This document shows positions 41,843 to 49,705 of a DNA stretch of 64,000 nucleotides, in pieces. The first letter of the stretch is position 1. Every line of letters begins with the position of its first letter. Made by a program: the position numbers and the translations under genes. The notes below the pieces were generated by a model. That model was not told the DNA's origin. It did no database searches and saw nothing but the letters and a program-made list of their open reading frames with translations. Source of the DNA: UMGS172 sp045546915 (GTDB taxonomy: Bacteria > Bacillota > Clostridia > Oscillospirales > Acutalibacteraceae); the NCBI GenBank assembly GCA_045546915.1, contig JAZQDU010000016.1, positions 1 to 64,000 of the forward strand, written 5' to 3'.

Positions 41843-42063
41843 GACATATTAACCCTTTCCATTATCACGCGAACACCGGCCGAATTCAACAATTTTCGCG
41901 AATCGGATGCGTCATTCTCGTTAACTGTTATTCCAAAAAGGCAGCCACCAACGGTGCCGCCTTGTATTTTCCTTATTTCATTTTTAATTCCTTGCGATTT
42001 TAAAACCTCAGCGCCTTTTAAAGCATTAGTTGAGGTCGTTGTTATAAAAGCAACCTTTTTCAT
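41839..42063 (-). CDS. DUF3343 putative sulfur/selenium carrier-like protein
   Basis: A 74-residue protein. MKKVAFITTTSTNALKGAEVL and IQGGTVGGCLFGITV are typical of DUF3343, a family annotated as putative Se/S carrier-like. The single Cys lies in GGCLFG. I chose the ATG at 42063 because AAGGAGG lies 9 bases upstream; an upstream start at 42129 would add 22 unrelated residues. It is coupled to the cysteine desulfurase gene. Confidence 0.86.
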   Translation of the reverse strand: MKKVAFITTTSTNALKGAEVLKSQGIKNEIRKIQGGTVGGCLFGITVNENDASDSRKLLNSAGVRVIMERVNMS

Positions 42064-42150
42064 TCCTTCCCTCCTTAAATCATCAAACATCTTAAGGGTA
42101 TAAAAACCCCTTCTACATTTTATGCTCAATTTCGAGGAAGGACAAAGTAT

Positions 42151-43221
42151 TTATTTTAAGGATGCAGACTTATATTTATCATCATTTAACCACAAATCTT
42201 TAACCACAATAACCGCAAGAGGCAAAACCAAAATACCCGCCGCACCAAAGAACTTCAGTCCTAAAAATACCGATGCCAGCATGACTATCGGGTGAAGTCC
42301 CACTCGCTTTCCTATTACTTTAGGTTCGGCAAAATTCCTTACAGCAGTGATAACCACATAAAGTATAATTATCGATATAGCCTTTCTTGTGTTGCCAAAA
42401 AGAGCTGCAAAAATCGCCCAAGGTACGAGAACAGTACCAGAACCGAAAACCGGCAAAATATCAACAATTGCAGTTATCGCCGCTATAACCAACGCATATT
42501 CGCTACCAATAAGGCTTAATCCTATAAATAATTCAATAAATGTAATCGCCATTATAACCACATAACCCTTTAGCATACCGGTTACGTTGCTTAAAAGGTT
42601 GTTCTTTGCAAAAACGAGTCCTTTTGACACGTTTTTGGGCAATTTTTCTTTAATATACCGACAAATTTCGTCATAATCTTTGGCAAAATAGGCACTTGAG
42701 ACAATCATGACCACCACCGCCAAAACAACAAGCGGTACTCCTGCTGCAACGTTTCTCGCGACTGTCGTTACAAAATTTGCCAACTCACCTGTTACCGAAT
42801 CAACAGTTGCCGACGGCAATTTGCCCACAATAGACTCGGCACCATCGGGCAATCGACCTATAAACCCGTTGATTTTATCGGAAATTGATTGAAAGGCAAC
42901 TGAAACTTGGTCCACAAACTGAGGCAACTCGTCTATTAATCGGTTTAGTTGTCGATACAAGGCATACCCTATCCATGTCAAAAGACAACCTGCCAAAATA
43001 TAAACTGTCAAAACCGCTGCTACCGAAACCGCTTTTTTCTTAATTCTAAACTTTGTCGAGACAGCGTTTGCCAATCGTTGAAGCAGCACCGTTATGAGCG
43101 CGGAAAGTGCAAAAGGCAAAAGCGGCCCCGATAACAGTTTCAGCACAAAATAAGCAAAAACTGTAACGGTAATATAAAAAGCAGATTTTATTAAGAAATC
43201 CTTTTGTTTTACGGTGTCCAA
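42151..43221 (-). CDS. AI-2E/YtvI-like membrane protein (sporulation-type)
   Basis: A 356-residue protein with about eight transmembrane helices. The AI-2E/PerM fold is seen in LLIDELPQFVDQ-type amphipathic parts and in the C-terminal IVDILPVFGSGTVLVPWAI and FAEPKVIGKRVGLHPIVMLAS motifs. YtvI members are linked to sporulation in Firmicutes by annotation; transport substrate is unknown. The start is TTG at 43221 with no clear ribosome site. It is transcribed away from the ACT-domain gene. Confidence 0.86.
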   Translation of the reverse strand: MDTVKQKDFLIKSAFYITVTVFAYFVLKLLSGPLLPFALSALITVLLQRLANAVSTKFRIKKKAVSVAAVLTVYILAGCLLTWIGYALYRQLNRLIDELPQFVDQVSVAFQSISDKINGFIGRLPDGAESIVGKLPSATVDSVTGELANFVTTVARNVAAGVPLVVLAVVVMIVSSAYFAKDYDEICRYIKEKLPKNVSKGLVFAKNNLLSNVTGMLKGYVVIMAITFIELFIGLSLIGSEYALVIAAITAIVDILPVFGSGTVLVPWAIFAALFGNTRKAISIIILYVVITAVRNFAEPKVIGKRVGLHPIVMLASVFLGLKFFGAAGILVLPLAVIVVKDLWLNDDKYKSASLK

Positions 43222-43308
43222 CTAAGTCACACAGCCCTTCAATAATCAATTAGTTAAAATATACAAAAATGTTTTTTGCAAAAGCAAAACAAATATTAAA
43301 AATTGTTC

Positions 43309-43337
43309 TTGCATTTACAAGTTTAATGTGTTATAGT
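43309..43337 (+). promoter_or_regulatory. Promoter of the ACT-protein/hom/lysC genes
   Basis: TTGCAT (43309-43314), a 17-base spacer and TATAGT (43332-43337), 41 bases before the ACT-protein start. Confidence 0.7.
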
Positions 43338-43377
43338 GTTTCTTGTTCAAGAACATTGTTTTCGTGAGGTGGATACA

Positions 43378-43812
43378 TTGAGCAAAGGAATGCTGCTTGT
43401 AAGTACCGACGTTTTGCCCGAAGTTTACTCAAAAGTAATTAAAGCAAAAAAACTTTTGTCTTCAGGTCAAGTGAAAACCGCAAGCGAAGCTTTAAAAATT
43501 TGCGGAATTTCAAGAAGCGCATATTATAAGTATAAGGATTCTGTATTTGAGTATACGCATCCGTTGGGTGAAATAGTATCTTTACAGGCTGTCTTACGCG
43601 ACCGTGCCGGTGTTTTATCTGCTTTCTTGCAAACACTTTACAGTTGCGGCGGTAATATAATGACCGTTAATCAAGGGTTGCCAGTTTCAGGCACCGCCTC
43701 GGTTTCGGTATCTGTTAGAATTCCGGAAAACAATTTTGATGTAACAAATATGATTGAATCATTGATTAAATTAGACGGCGTAGTAACAGTAAAACGCATA
43801 CTCGGCGAATAA
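43378..43812 (+). CDS. ACT-domain protein, PheB (UPF0735) type
   Basis: A 144-residue protein. An N-terminal helix-turn-helix-like region (KTASEALKICGISRSAYYKYKDSVF) precedes an ACT domain (LQAVLRDRAGVLSAFLQTLYSCGGNIMTVNQG). The TTG at 43378 with GAGG 8 bases upstream gives the usual family start; a frame start at 43336 overlaps the promoter. PheB-like proteins stand before hom in many Firmicutes and probably sense an amino acid. Confidence 0.92.
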   Translation: MSKGMLLVSTDVLPEVYSKVIKAKKLLSSGQVKTASEALKICGISRSAYYKYKDSVFEYTHPLGEIVSLQAVLRDRAGVLSAFLQTLYSCGGNIMTVNQGLPVSGTASVSVSVRIPENNFDVTNMIESLIKLDGVVTVKRILGE

Positions 43813-43831
43813 TTTTAAAGGAAGTGTAAAA

Positions 43832-45070
43832 ATGGTTGATATTGCAGTTATGGGTCACGGAACTGTAGGTTCAGGCGTAGTTGACGTTCTTATAAACAAC
43901 TCAACAGTTATTTCAAAAAGGGTAAAAGACGATATTAATGTTAAATATATTCTTGATTTGCGCGATTTTCCCGATTTGCCTTACAGCGAGAAATTTATTA
44001 AAGACTTTAATATTATTTTGAACGACCCCGATATTAAGGTTGTCGCTGAGGTTATGGGCGGTGTTAATCCTGCTTATGAATTCACAAAGTCTTGCCTTCT
44101 GGCAGGTAAAAGCGTTGTAACCTCCAACAAAGAGTTGGTTGCTCAAAAAGGTGCAGAACTTTTAAAAATAGCCGAAATGAACAATGTTAATTATTTGTTT
44201 GAAGCAAGTGTAGGCGGCGGTATACCGGTACTTCGTCCTATCGCCCAATGCCTTGCAGCAAATAATATTACTGAGGTTGTCGGCATTTTAAACGGAACCA
44301 CTAATTTTATTATGACTAAAATGTTAAAAGACGGATTGTCCTTTGACGAAGCATTATTAGAGGCTCAACGTTTAGGTTATGCCGAAAAAGACCCTACGGC
44401 AGACATTGAAGGTCATGACGCTTGCCGTAAAATTTGTATTTTGGCAGCACTTTCATTTGGTAAACATGTTTATCCCGACAGTGTTCACACCGAGGGCATT
44501 ACCAAAATCACAGCCGCCGATACCGCATATGCCGATTTTGCAGGATGCGTCATTAAACTCATCGGCAGAGCAAAACTAAACGATGATAACAAATGCACAA
44601 TTACAGTCTACCCCGCTTTTGTAAGCAATACTAACCAGTTGTCACACGTAAACGATGTATTCAATGCCATCACTGTCAAAGGTGACGCAGTAGGTGATGT
44701 TGTTTTCTACGGCAGAGGTGCTGGAAAACTGCCGACAGCCAGTGCAGTTGTGGCCGATATTATTGACTGTGCAAAGCATCTGCACGCACGTAAATATTTA
44801 TCTTGGGACGATGCCGGAAGCGATTATATCGCTGATTATGAAAACGATACTGTAAGAATGTATGTACGTTGCACAGCAAACATTGACAGGCTTGAATTAA
44901 AGCATGAAGCCGAAAAACTATTCGGTGAAATAAAAATTCTCGGACGAAACGGAGAGGCAGATAACGAACTTGCATTCATAACCCCGTTTGCAACCGAGCG
45001 AGAACTCAAAAACATTTTATCAAAACTTACGGCGGGAAGCGTTGTCACTACCGTTCGTGTACTTGATTAA
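43832..45070 (+). CDS. hom: Homoserine dehydrogenase
   Basis: Reduces aspartate semialdehyde to homoserine in the threonine/methionine pathway. NAD(P)-binding VMGHGTVGSGVVDVL, then VVTSNKELVAQKG, the substrate-site GILNGTTNFIMTKM and GYAEKDPTADIEGHDACRK (catalytic Asp and Lys). A C-terminal ACT domain (about 340-412) suggests feedback by threonine. AAGGAAG lies 8 bases before the ATG. Nineteen bases after the ACT protein, 39 before lysC. Confidence 0.97.
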   Translation: MVDIAVMGHGTVGSGVVDVLINNSTVISKRVKDDINVKYILDLRDFPDLPYSEKFIKDFNIILNDPDIKVVAEVMGGVNPAYEFTKSCLLAGKSVVTSNKELVAQKGAELLKIAEMNNVNYLFEASVGGGIPVLRPIAQCLAANNITEVVGILNGTTNFIMTKMLKDGLSFDEALLEAQRLGYAEKDPTADIEGHDACRKICILAALSFGKHVYPDSVHTEGITKITAADTAYADFAGCVIKLIGRAKLNDDNKCTITVYPAFVSNTNQLSHVNDVFNAITVKGDAVGDVVFYGRGAGKLPTASAVVADIIDCAKHLHARKYLSWDDAGSDYIADYENDTVRMYVRCTANIDRLELKHEAEKLFGEIKILGRNGEADNELAFITPFATERELKNILSKLTAGSVVTTVRVLD

Positions 45071-45109
45071 TTGTAAACAAAGCTGATTTTAAAGTTTGGA
45101 GGCAAAAAA

Positions 45110-46318
45110 ATGGCTTTAATAGTAAAAAAATTCGGAGGCTCATCGGTTGCCAACGCTGAAAAATTATTCAACGTTGCAAAAATTATCACCGATGACTACA
45201 AAAAAGGCAACGACGTTGTAGTTGTTGTTTCGGCTCAGGGCGACACTACCGACGACCTTATTGAAAAAGCAAACGAAATTTACCCTGTAAACCCGCCCAA
45301 AAGAGAAATGGATATGTTGTTGTCGGCAGGAGAACAGATTTCGATTTCGTTGCTTGCTATGGCAATACAAAAATTAGGTTGTCCCTCAATTTCATTACTC
45401 GGTTGGCAAGCAGGATTCCAGACCGACTCAAAGCATATGCTTGCACGAATCAAAAAGGTTGACGGCGAACGCATCAAAAACGAACTCGACAAGAAGAATA
45501 TTGTTATCATTGCCGGTTTCCAAGGTCTTAACAAGCACGACGATATCACAACACTCGGTCGTGGCGGTTCTGACACAAGTGCTGTTGCAATAGCAGCATC
45601 AATGCACGCAGACCTTTGCCAAATTTACACCGATGTTGACGGTGTTTACACCGCCGACCCGAGAAAGGTTACCGGCACCAAGAAAATGGACGAGATAACC
45701 TATGATGAAATGCTTGAGCTTGCTACTTTGGGCGCTCAGGTTCTCAACAACCGTTCGGTTGAAATGGCTAAAAAATACGGTGTAGAACTCGAAGTTCTTT
45801 CAAGTCTTGAAAATAAACCCGGCACAATTGTCAAGGAGGTAGTTAAAATGGAAAAAATGCTCGTTAAAGGTGTCGCTTGCGATAAAGATACCCTTGTAAT
45901 TTCAATAGTTGGTCTTAAAGACACCCCCGGTGTTGCTTTTAAAGTTTTCAACCAACTCAGTATGAAAAATGTTAATGTTGACATTATTTTACAGTCGGTC
46001 GGCCGTGACGGTACTAAGGATATCACCTTCACCGCACCCATGAACCAAAAGGCCGATATAATTGATGCTTTGAACATTCTTCGCGATAAACTGAACATTC
46101 AGGATATTGTAATTAATGATAAAATGGGTAAAGTATCTATTGTTGGTGCCGGTATGGAAACACATCCCGGTGTTGCTTCTAAAATGTTTGAAGCATTATC
46201 AGATGCAGGTATCAACATTCATATGATTTCTACGAGCGAAATCAAAATTTCTGTTCTTATCAATATTGATGATTGCCAAAGAGCAGTTCAGGTTGTTCAC
46301 GACGCCTTTATTAACTAA
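45110..46318 (+). CDS. lysC: Aspartokinase (alpha and beta subunits from one gene)
   Basis: Phosphorylates aspartate, the first step to lysine, methionine and threonine. N-terminal kinase motif VKKFGGSSVAN, then LGRGGSDTSAVAIA and YTDVDGVYTADPR. Two ACT domains follow after about residue 250, for amino acid feedback. 402 residues is normal for the lysine-sensitive class. An internal start (see the separate entry) would give the ACT part alone, as in Bacillus aspartokinase II. Confidence 0.97.
   Translation: MALIVKKFGGSSVANAEKLFNVAKIITDDYKKGNDVVVVVSAQGDTTDDLIEKANEIYPVNPPKREMDMLLSAGEQISISLLAMAIQKLGCPSISLLGWQAGFQTDSKHMLARIKKVDGERIKNELDKKNIVIIAGFQGLNKHDDITTLGRGGSDTSAVAIAASMHADLCQIYTDVDGVYTADPRKVTGTKKMDEITYDEMLELATLGAQVLNNRSVEMAKKYGVELEVLSSLENKPGTIVKEVVKMEKMLVKGVACDKDTLVISIVGLKDTPGVAFKVFNQLSMKNVNVDIILQSVGRDGTKDITFTAPMNQKADIIDALNILRDKLNIQDIVINDKMGKVSIVGAGMETHPGVASKMFEALSDAGINIHMISTSEIKISVLINIDDCQRAVQVVHDAFIN
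45833..45850 (+). promoter_or_regulatory. Internal ribosome site and start for a short lysC product
   Basis: A perfect AAGGAGG (45833-45839) lies 8 bases before an in-frame ATG at 45848. Translation from it would give a 156-residue protein made of the two ACT domains, ending at 46318. Bacillus subtilis aspartokinase II has the same layout. Confidence 0.75.
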
Positions 46319-46324
46319 TAAATA

Positions 46325-46434
46325 ATTATCACAGAGTAGAAACCGATGCGTTAAGTGCTTTTGGGACGGGGAGTTGCTCAAAAGACGAAGGGCTTTGGGC
46401 TTGCGGTTACGGTTTCGCATCCCGCTGTTATAAT
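46325..46434 (+). promoter_or_regulatory. Tetrahydrofolate (folT-type) riboswitch
   Basis: The aptamer matches the THF riboswitch core in order: AGAGTAGA (46334-46341), GCGTTAAGTG (46349-46358), GGGACG (46363-46368), ACGAAG (46385-46390), GCGGT (46403-46407), and TCGCATCCCGCT near the end. P1 is formed by 46325-46334 and 46425-46434 with one mismatch. It lies between lysC and folT, the expected target gene. Confidence 0.88.
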
Positions 46435-46455
46435 AAGAAGCAATGCATTAATGTC

Positions 46456-46504
46456 AAACACTCCTTATTATTCAGTAAGATGAACTAATAAGGAGTGTTT
46501 TTTT
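46456..46504 (+). terminator. Riboswitch expression platform: terminator that also hides the folT ribosome site
   Basis: A 15-bp perfect stem (46456-46470 with 46486-46500) and a 15-base loop, followed by a run of T up to 46504. The 3' arm carries AAGGAG, the folT ribosome site, so the hairpin blocks both transcription and translation. The segment 46430-46437 can pair with 46464-46471, competing with the hairpin. Confidence 0.8.
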
Positions 46505-47035
46505 GTGCAAAATCAAAGTAAATTTAAACTCAGGCGTTTGGCATTTTTAGGTGTCATGACGGCACTTGCTGCCGTTTGCTCATTAAGTTTTCCTCTTGGA
46601 CTGACTATAAGAATCGGTGAATTTATAAAGATGTCCCCTGCCTTTTTAGTTGTTGCCATTGTCGGAAACATGTATAGTTTTAAAGAGGCGGCTCTTGTAT
46701 CGTTTTTATCAGACCTTATTCAAAGTCTGCTTTTTGGCGGTTTTTCACCGCTGATTTCACTGATTTCTGTTCTAAGCGGTGCCTGTTTCGGCTTACTTCT
46801 TCATGGCACTAATAAAATTAAACGGATTGTTTTAAGCGTGCTTATAACACAAATCATTGGAAGTTTGATTCTGACAACAAGTGTTTTATGTATTTGGTAT
46901 TCATTACCCGTAATACCTACTATATATTTCAGAATTATTCAAACCGTTATTATGATAGCGGTTGAAATCCCTGTTTTAATTTTGTTTTTAAGGATTATCG
47001 ATATTAACAGCCGACTTAACCGAATTTTACAATAA
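46505..47035 (+). CDS. folT: Folate ECF transporter substrate-binding component
   Basis: A 176-residue membrane protein with about six helices and an ECF S-component N-terminus: KLRRLAFLGVMTALAAVCSL, then LGLTIRIGEFIKMSPAFLVVAIVGNMYSF. It captures folate and works with a shared EcfA/A'/T module, which is not encoded here. The GTG start at 46505 has AAGGAG 10 bases upstream inside the terminator hairpin. The THF riboswitch in front identifies the substrate better than the protein sequence does. Confidence 0.92.
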   Translation: MQNQSKFKLRRLAFLGVMTALAAVCSLSFPLGLTIRIGEFIKMSPAFLVVAIVGNMYSFKEAALVSFLSDLIQSLLFGGFSPLISLISVLSGACFGLLLHGTNKIKRIVLSVLITQIIGSLILTTSVLCIWYSLPVIPTIYFRIIQTVIMIAVEIPVLILFLRIIDINSRLNRILQ

Positions 47036-47119
47036 GAATCAATAGGTAAATAATTGATATTGAAAAATTTAAATAATCATGGTATAAGTATTATAGATTG
47101 TTTAGAAGAGGTGTTGGAT

Positions 47120-48490
47120 ATGAACTATGATGTTATTATTATAGGTGCTGGTCCCGGTGGGATTTATACCGCTTACGAACTTATAGAGCAAAATCCTACG
47201 CTAAAAGTGGCGGTTTTCGAAGCAGGAAACGAACTAAGCAAACGTCATTGTCCTATTGACGGCGAAAAGATTAAAAGTTGCATAAACTGTAAAAGTTGCT
47301 CAATTATGAGCGGTTTTGGAGGTGCCGGTGCATTTTCCGACGGAAAATATAATATTACTAATGATTTCGGCGGTACTCTTTACCGTTACATCGGCAAAGA
47401 TAAGGCTTTGCAACTGATGAAATACGTCGATGAAATTAACATGAACTACGGCGGTAAAGGCACCAAACTTTACTCAACTGCAGGTACAAAACTCAAAAAA
47501 GAATGTATAACACACGACCTGCATTTACTTGACGCTTCGGTTCGTCATTTAGGAACCGACATCAATTATGTCGTACTTGAAAATCTCTATTCGCACCTCG
47601 AAAGTAAAATTGATTTTTATTTTAACTCGCCTGTTTCTTCGGTAATGAAAACAGACGACGGTTTTGAAATAAACTGTTTAGACAATGTATATTTTTCTAA
47701 AAAATGCGTAATTTCAGTAGGACGCAGCGGCAGTAAGTGGATGGAAAAGGTATGTAAAGAACTCAAAATACCTACCGAATCCACCAGAGTTGACATCGGT
47801 GTTCGTGTTGAATTACCTGCCGAAGTTTTTTCACATCTTACTGATGAACTTTATGAAAGCAAAATCGTATATTGCACCGAAAAATACGGAGATAAAGTTC
47901 GTACTTTCTGTATGAATCCCAAAGGTGCAGTTGTTAACGAAAACACCAACGGAATCATTACAGTGAACGGTCACAGTTATGAAGACCCTGCAAAACAAAC
48001 CCAAAACACCAACTTTGCATTGCTGGTTGCCAAACATTTTTCCGAGCCGTTTAAAGATTCTAACGGTTACGGTGAATCAATCGCTAAACTCAGCAATATG
48101 TTAGGCGGCGGTGTTATTGTTCAGCGTTTTGGTGACCTTATTCGCGGCAGGCGTTCTACACAAAGCCGTATTGATGAAGCATTTATCACCCCGACATTAA
48201 AAGCTACCCCCGGTGATTTAAGCCTTGTATTACCCAAACGTATACTTGACGGAATAATTGATATGATTTATGCACTTGACAAGGTGGCGCCCGGCACAGC
48301 CAACGACGATACTCTGCTTTACGGTGTTGAAGTCAAGTTCTACAATATGGAAGTAACGGTTAATGAAAATCTTGAATCGTGCTATGACGGTCTCTATATT
48401 ATCGGTGACGGAAGCGGTATTACCCACTCTCTCTCGCATGCATCGGCAAGCGGTGTTCATGTAGCACGTCATATCGCGTTGAACAAATAA
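47120..48490 (+). CDS. FAD-dependent oxidoreductase (COG2509 type)
   Basis: A 456-residue flavoprotein. The N-terminal VIIIGAGPGGIYTAYEL binds FAD. A Cys cluster follows (KRHCPIDGEKIKSCINCKSC), then GFGGAGAFSDGKYN, a family hallmark, and a C-terminal FAD loop LYIIGDGSGITHSLSHASASG. COG2509 members are uncharacterised dehydrogenases. I start at 47120 because GAGG lies 8 bases before that ATG; the open frame continues upstream to 47054 without a ribosome site. Confidence 0.9.
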   Translation: MNYDVIIIGAGPGGIYTAYELIEQNPTLKVAVFEAGNELSKRHCPIDGEKIKSCINCKSCSIMSGFGGAGAFSDGKYNITNDFGGTLYRYIGKDKALQLMKYVDEINMNYGGKGTKLYSTAGTKLKKECITHDLHLLDASVRHLGTDINYVVLENLYSHLESKIDFYFNSPVSSVMKTDDGFEINCLDNVYFSKKCVISVGRSGSKWMEKVCKELKIPTESTRVDIGVRVELPAEVFSHLTDELYESKIVYCTEKYGDKVRTFCMNPKGAVVNENTNGIITVNGHSYEDPAKQTQNTNFALLVAKHFSEPFKDSNGYGESIAKLSNMLGGGVIVQRFGDLIRGRRSTQSRIDEAFITPTLKATPGDLSLVLPKRILDGIIDMIYALDKVAPGTANDDTLLYGVEVKFYNMEVTVNENLESCYDGLYIIGDGSGITHSLSHASASGVHVARHIALNK

Positions 48491-48507
48491 TTATTTTGAG
48501 GTAGTTT

Positions 48508-49356
48508 ATGCAATATCAATTCATGCGTTTCCCTGAAGGCAAAACTAAAGCGGTAACATTCAGTTATGATGACAACAATATTGCCAGCGCAAAACTTGCA
48601 GATGTTTTAAGTAGTTATGGATTAAAAGGTACTTTTAATCTTAACTCTGAAAAGCCAACTAACACTTTAAAGCAAGCAGACGTTGAAGAACATATTATAA
48701 AGAACGGTCATGAAGTTGCTGTTCACGGATTAAATCACCGTGCATCAGGCACACTGCGTACCATTGAAGGCATAAAAGATGTTCTTGATTGCCGTCTCGA
48801 ATTGGAAAGCAAGTATAACACAATTATACGCGGTATGGCTTACCCTGACACCGGTATTACTCGTTTCCAACCCGGAACAGATTATGATTGTGTAAAAAGA
48901 TATTTAAAAGAACTTGATATTGCATACGCAAGAACCCTTGGCGGTGATAACAATCAATTTTTGCTTCCTACCGATTGGTATGCTTGGATGCCAACTGTAC
49001 GTAATCTAAACCCCCGTGTTATGAACTATGTTGATGAATTTCTTGATATCGATGTTAACAATCTTTACAACTCGGTTAGGTATGCCCGTTTATTCTACAT
49101 GTGGGGACATGCATATGAATTTGAGCAGGACAACGGTTGGGAACTTTTGGATAATATATGCAAAAAACTTACCAGTAAACCTGATATTTGGTATGCTACA
49201 AATATTGAAATTTACAACTATGTTGAAGCGTACAAGTCGCTTATTTTCAGTGCTGATTCAAGCATGGTTTTCAACCCTTCGCTTTACGAAATATGGTTTG
49301 ATATCGACCGAAAACTTTATTCCATAAAATCGGGTGAAACTATTAAAATTAAATAA
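48508..49356 (+). CDS. Polysaccharide deacetylase-like protein, no signal peptide
   Basis: A 282-residue protein with a NodB-type domain: TKAVTFSYDD (catalytic and metal Asp pair), then HEVAVHGLNH (two metal His), and RGMAYPDTG. No signal peptide or transmembrane helix is visible, so it may act in the cytoplasm on a small deacetylatable substrate; the usual targets are chitin, peptidoglycan or xylan. The C-terminal 60 residues form a small appended region. It is 17 bases after the flavoprotein gene and ends at a terminator. Confidence 0.86.
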   Translation: MQYQFMRFPEGKTKAVTFSYDDNNIASAKLADVLSSYGLKGTFNLNSEKPTNTLKQADVEEHIIKNGHEVAVHGLNHRASGTLRTIEGIKDVLDCRLELESKYNTIIRGMAYPDTGITRFQPGTDYDCVKRYLKELDIAYARTLGGDNNQFLLPTDWYAWMPTVRNLNPRVMNYVDEFLDIDVNNLYNSVRYARLFYMWGHAYEFEQDNGWELLDNICKKLTSKPDIWYATNIEIYNYVEAYKSLIFSADSSMVFNPSLYEIWFDIDRKLYSIKSGETIKIK

Positions 49357-49366
49357 AATTAAAAGA

Positions 49367-49396
49367 AAAAGGTTCCGAAAAAAATCGGAACCTTTT
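49367..49396. terminator. Bidirectional terminator after the deacetylase-like gene and the Dabb gene
   Basis: A 12-bp perfect stem (AAAAGGTTCCGA) with a 6-base loop and A/T runs on both sides, between converging genes. Confidence 0.85.
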
Positions 49397-49400
49397 AATA

Positions 49401-49703
49401 TTAATCTTCAAAATCGAGGCATGAACGCGACTTTGTAAACGGTCGTACATAAGTATCGGCCACAAAAACGTGCTCCGGATGAACGGCATAGGCTTTAAGT
49501 GCTTCAAAACTGTCAAATCCACTATCAAGCATCATATCAGCATTCGATGAAGTAAGTCCGTTAACATTAACCTTAATATATTTAAGGCCTTCAATTTTTC
49601 CGTAAAGCGACTCTAAATGCTTTTTAGCATCATTCTTAACAGTTAACTTTTCAGCATCCGTCAAATCATCCCTTAATTGCCAAAGTATAATATGCTTAAC
49701 CAT
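49401..49703 (-). CDS. Dabb-family (stress-responsive alpha/beta barrel) protein
   Basis: A 100-residue dimeric ferredoxin-like protein: MVKHIILWQLRDD at the N-terminus, KYIKVNVNGL and FDSFEALKAYAVHPEHV are typical of the Dabb (PF07876) family. Function is unknown in bacteria. It is separated from glgA by 2 bases, so it is likely co-transcribed with the glycogen genes. Confidence 0.9.
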   Translation of the reverse strand: MVKHIILWQLRDDLTDAEKLTVKNDAKKHLESLYGKIEGLKYIKVNVNGLTSSNADMMLDSGFDSFEALKAYAVHPEHVFVADTYVRPFTKSRSCLDFED

Positions 49704-49705
49704 TT

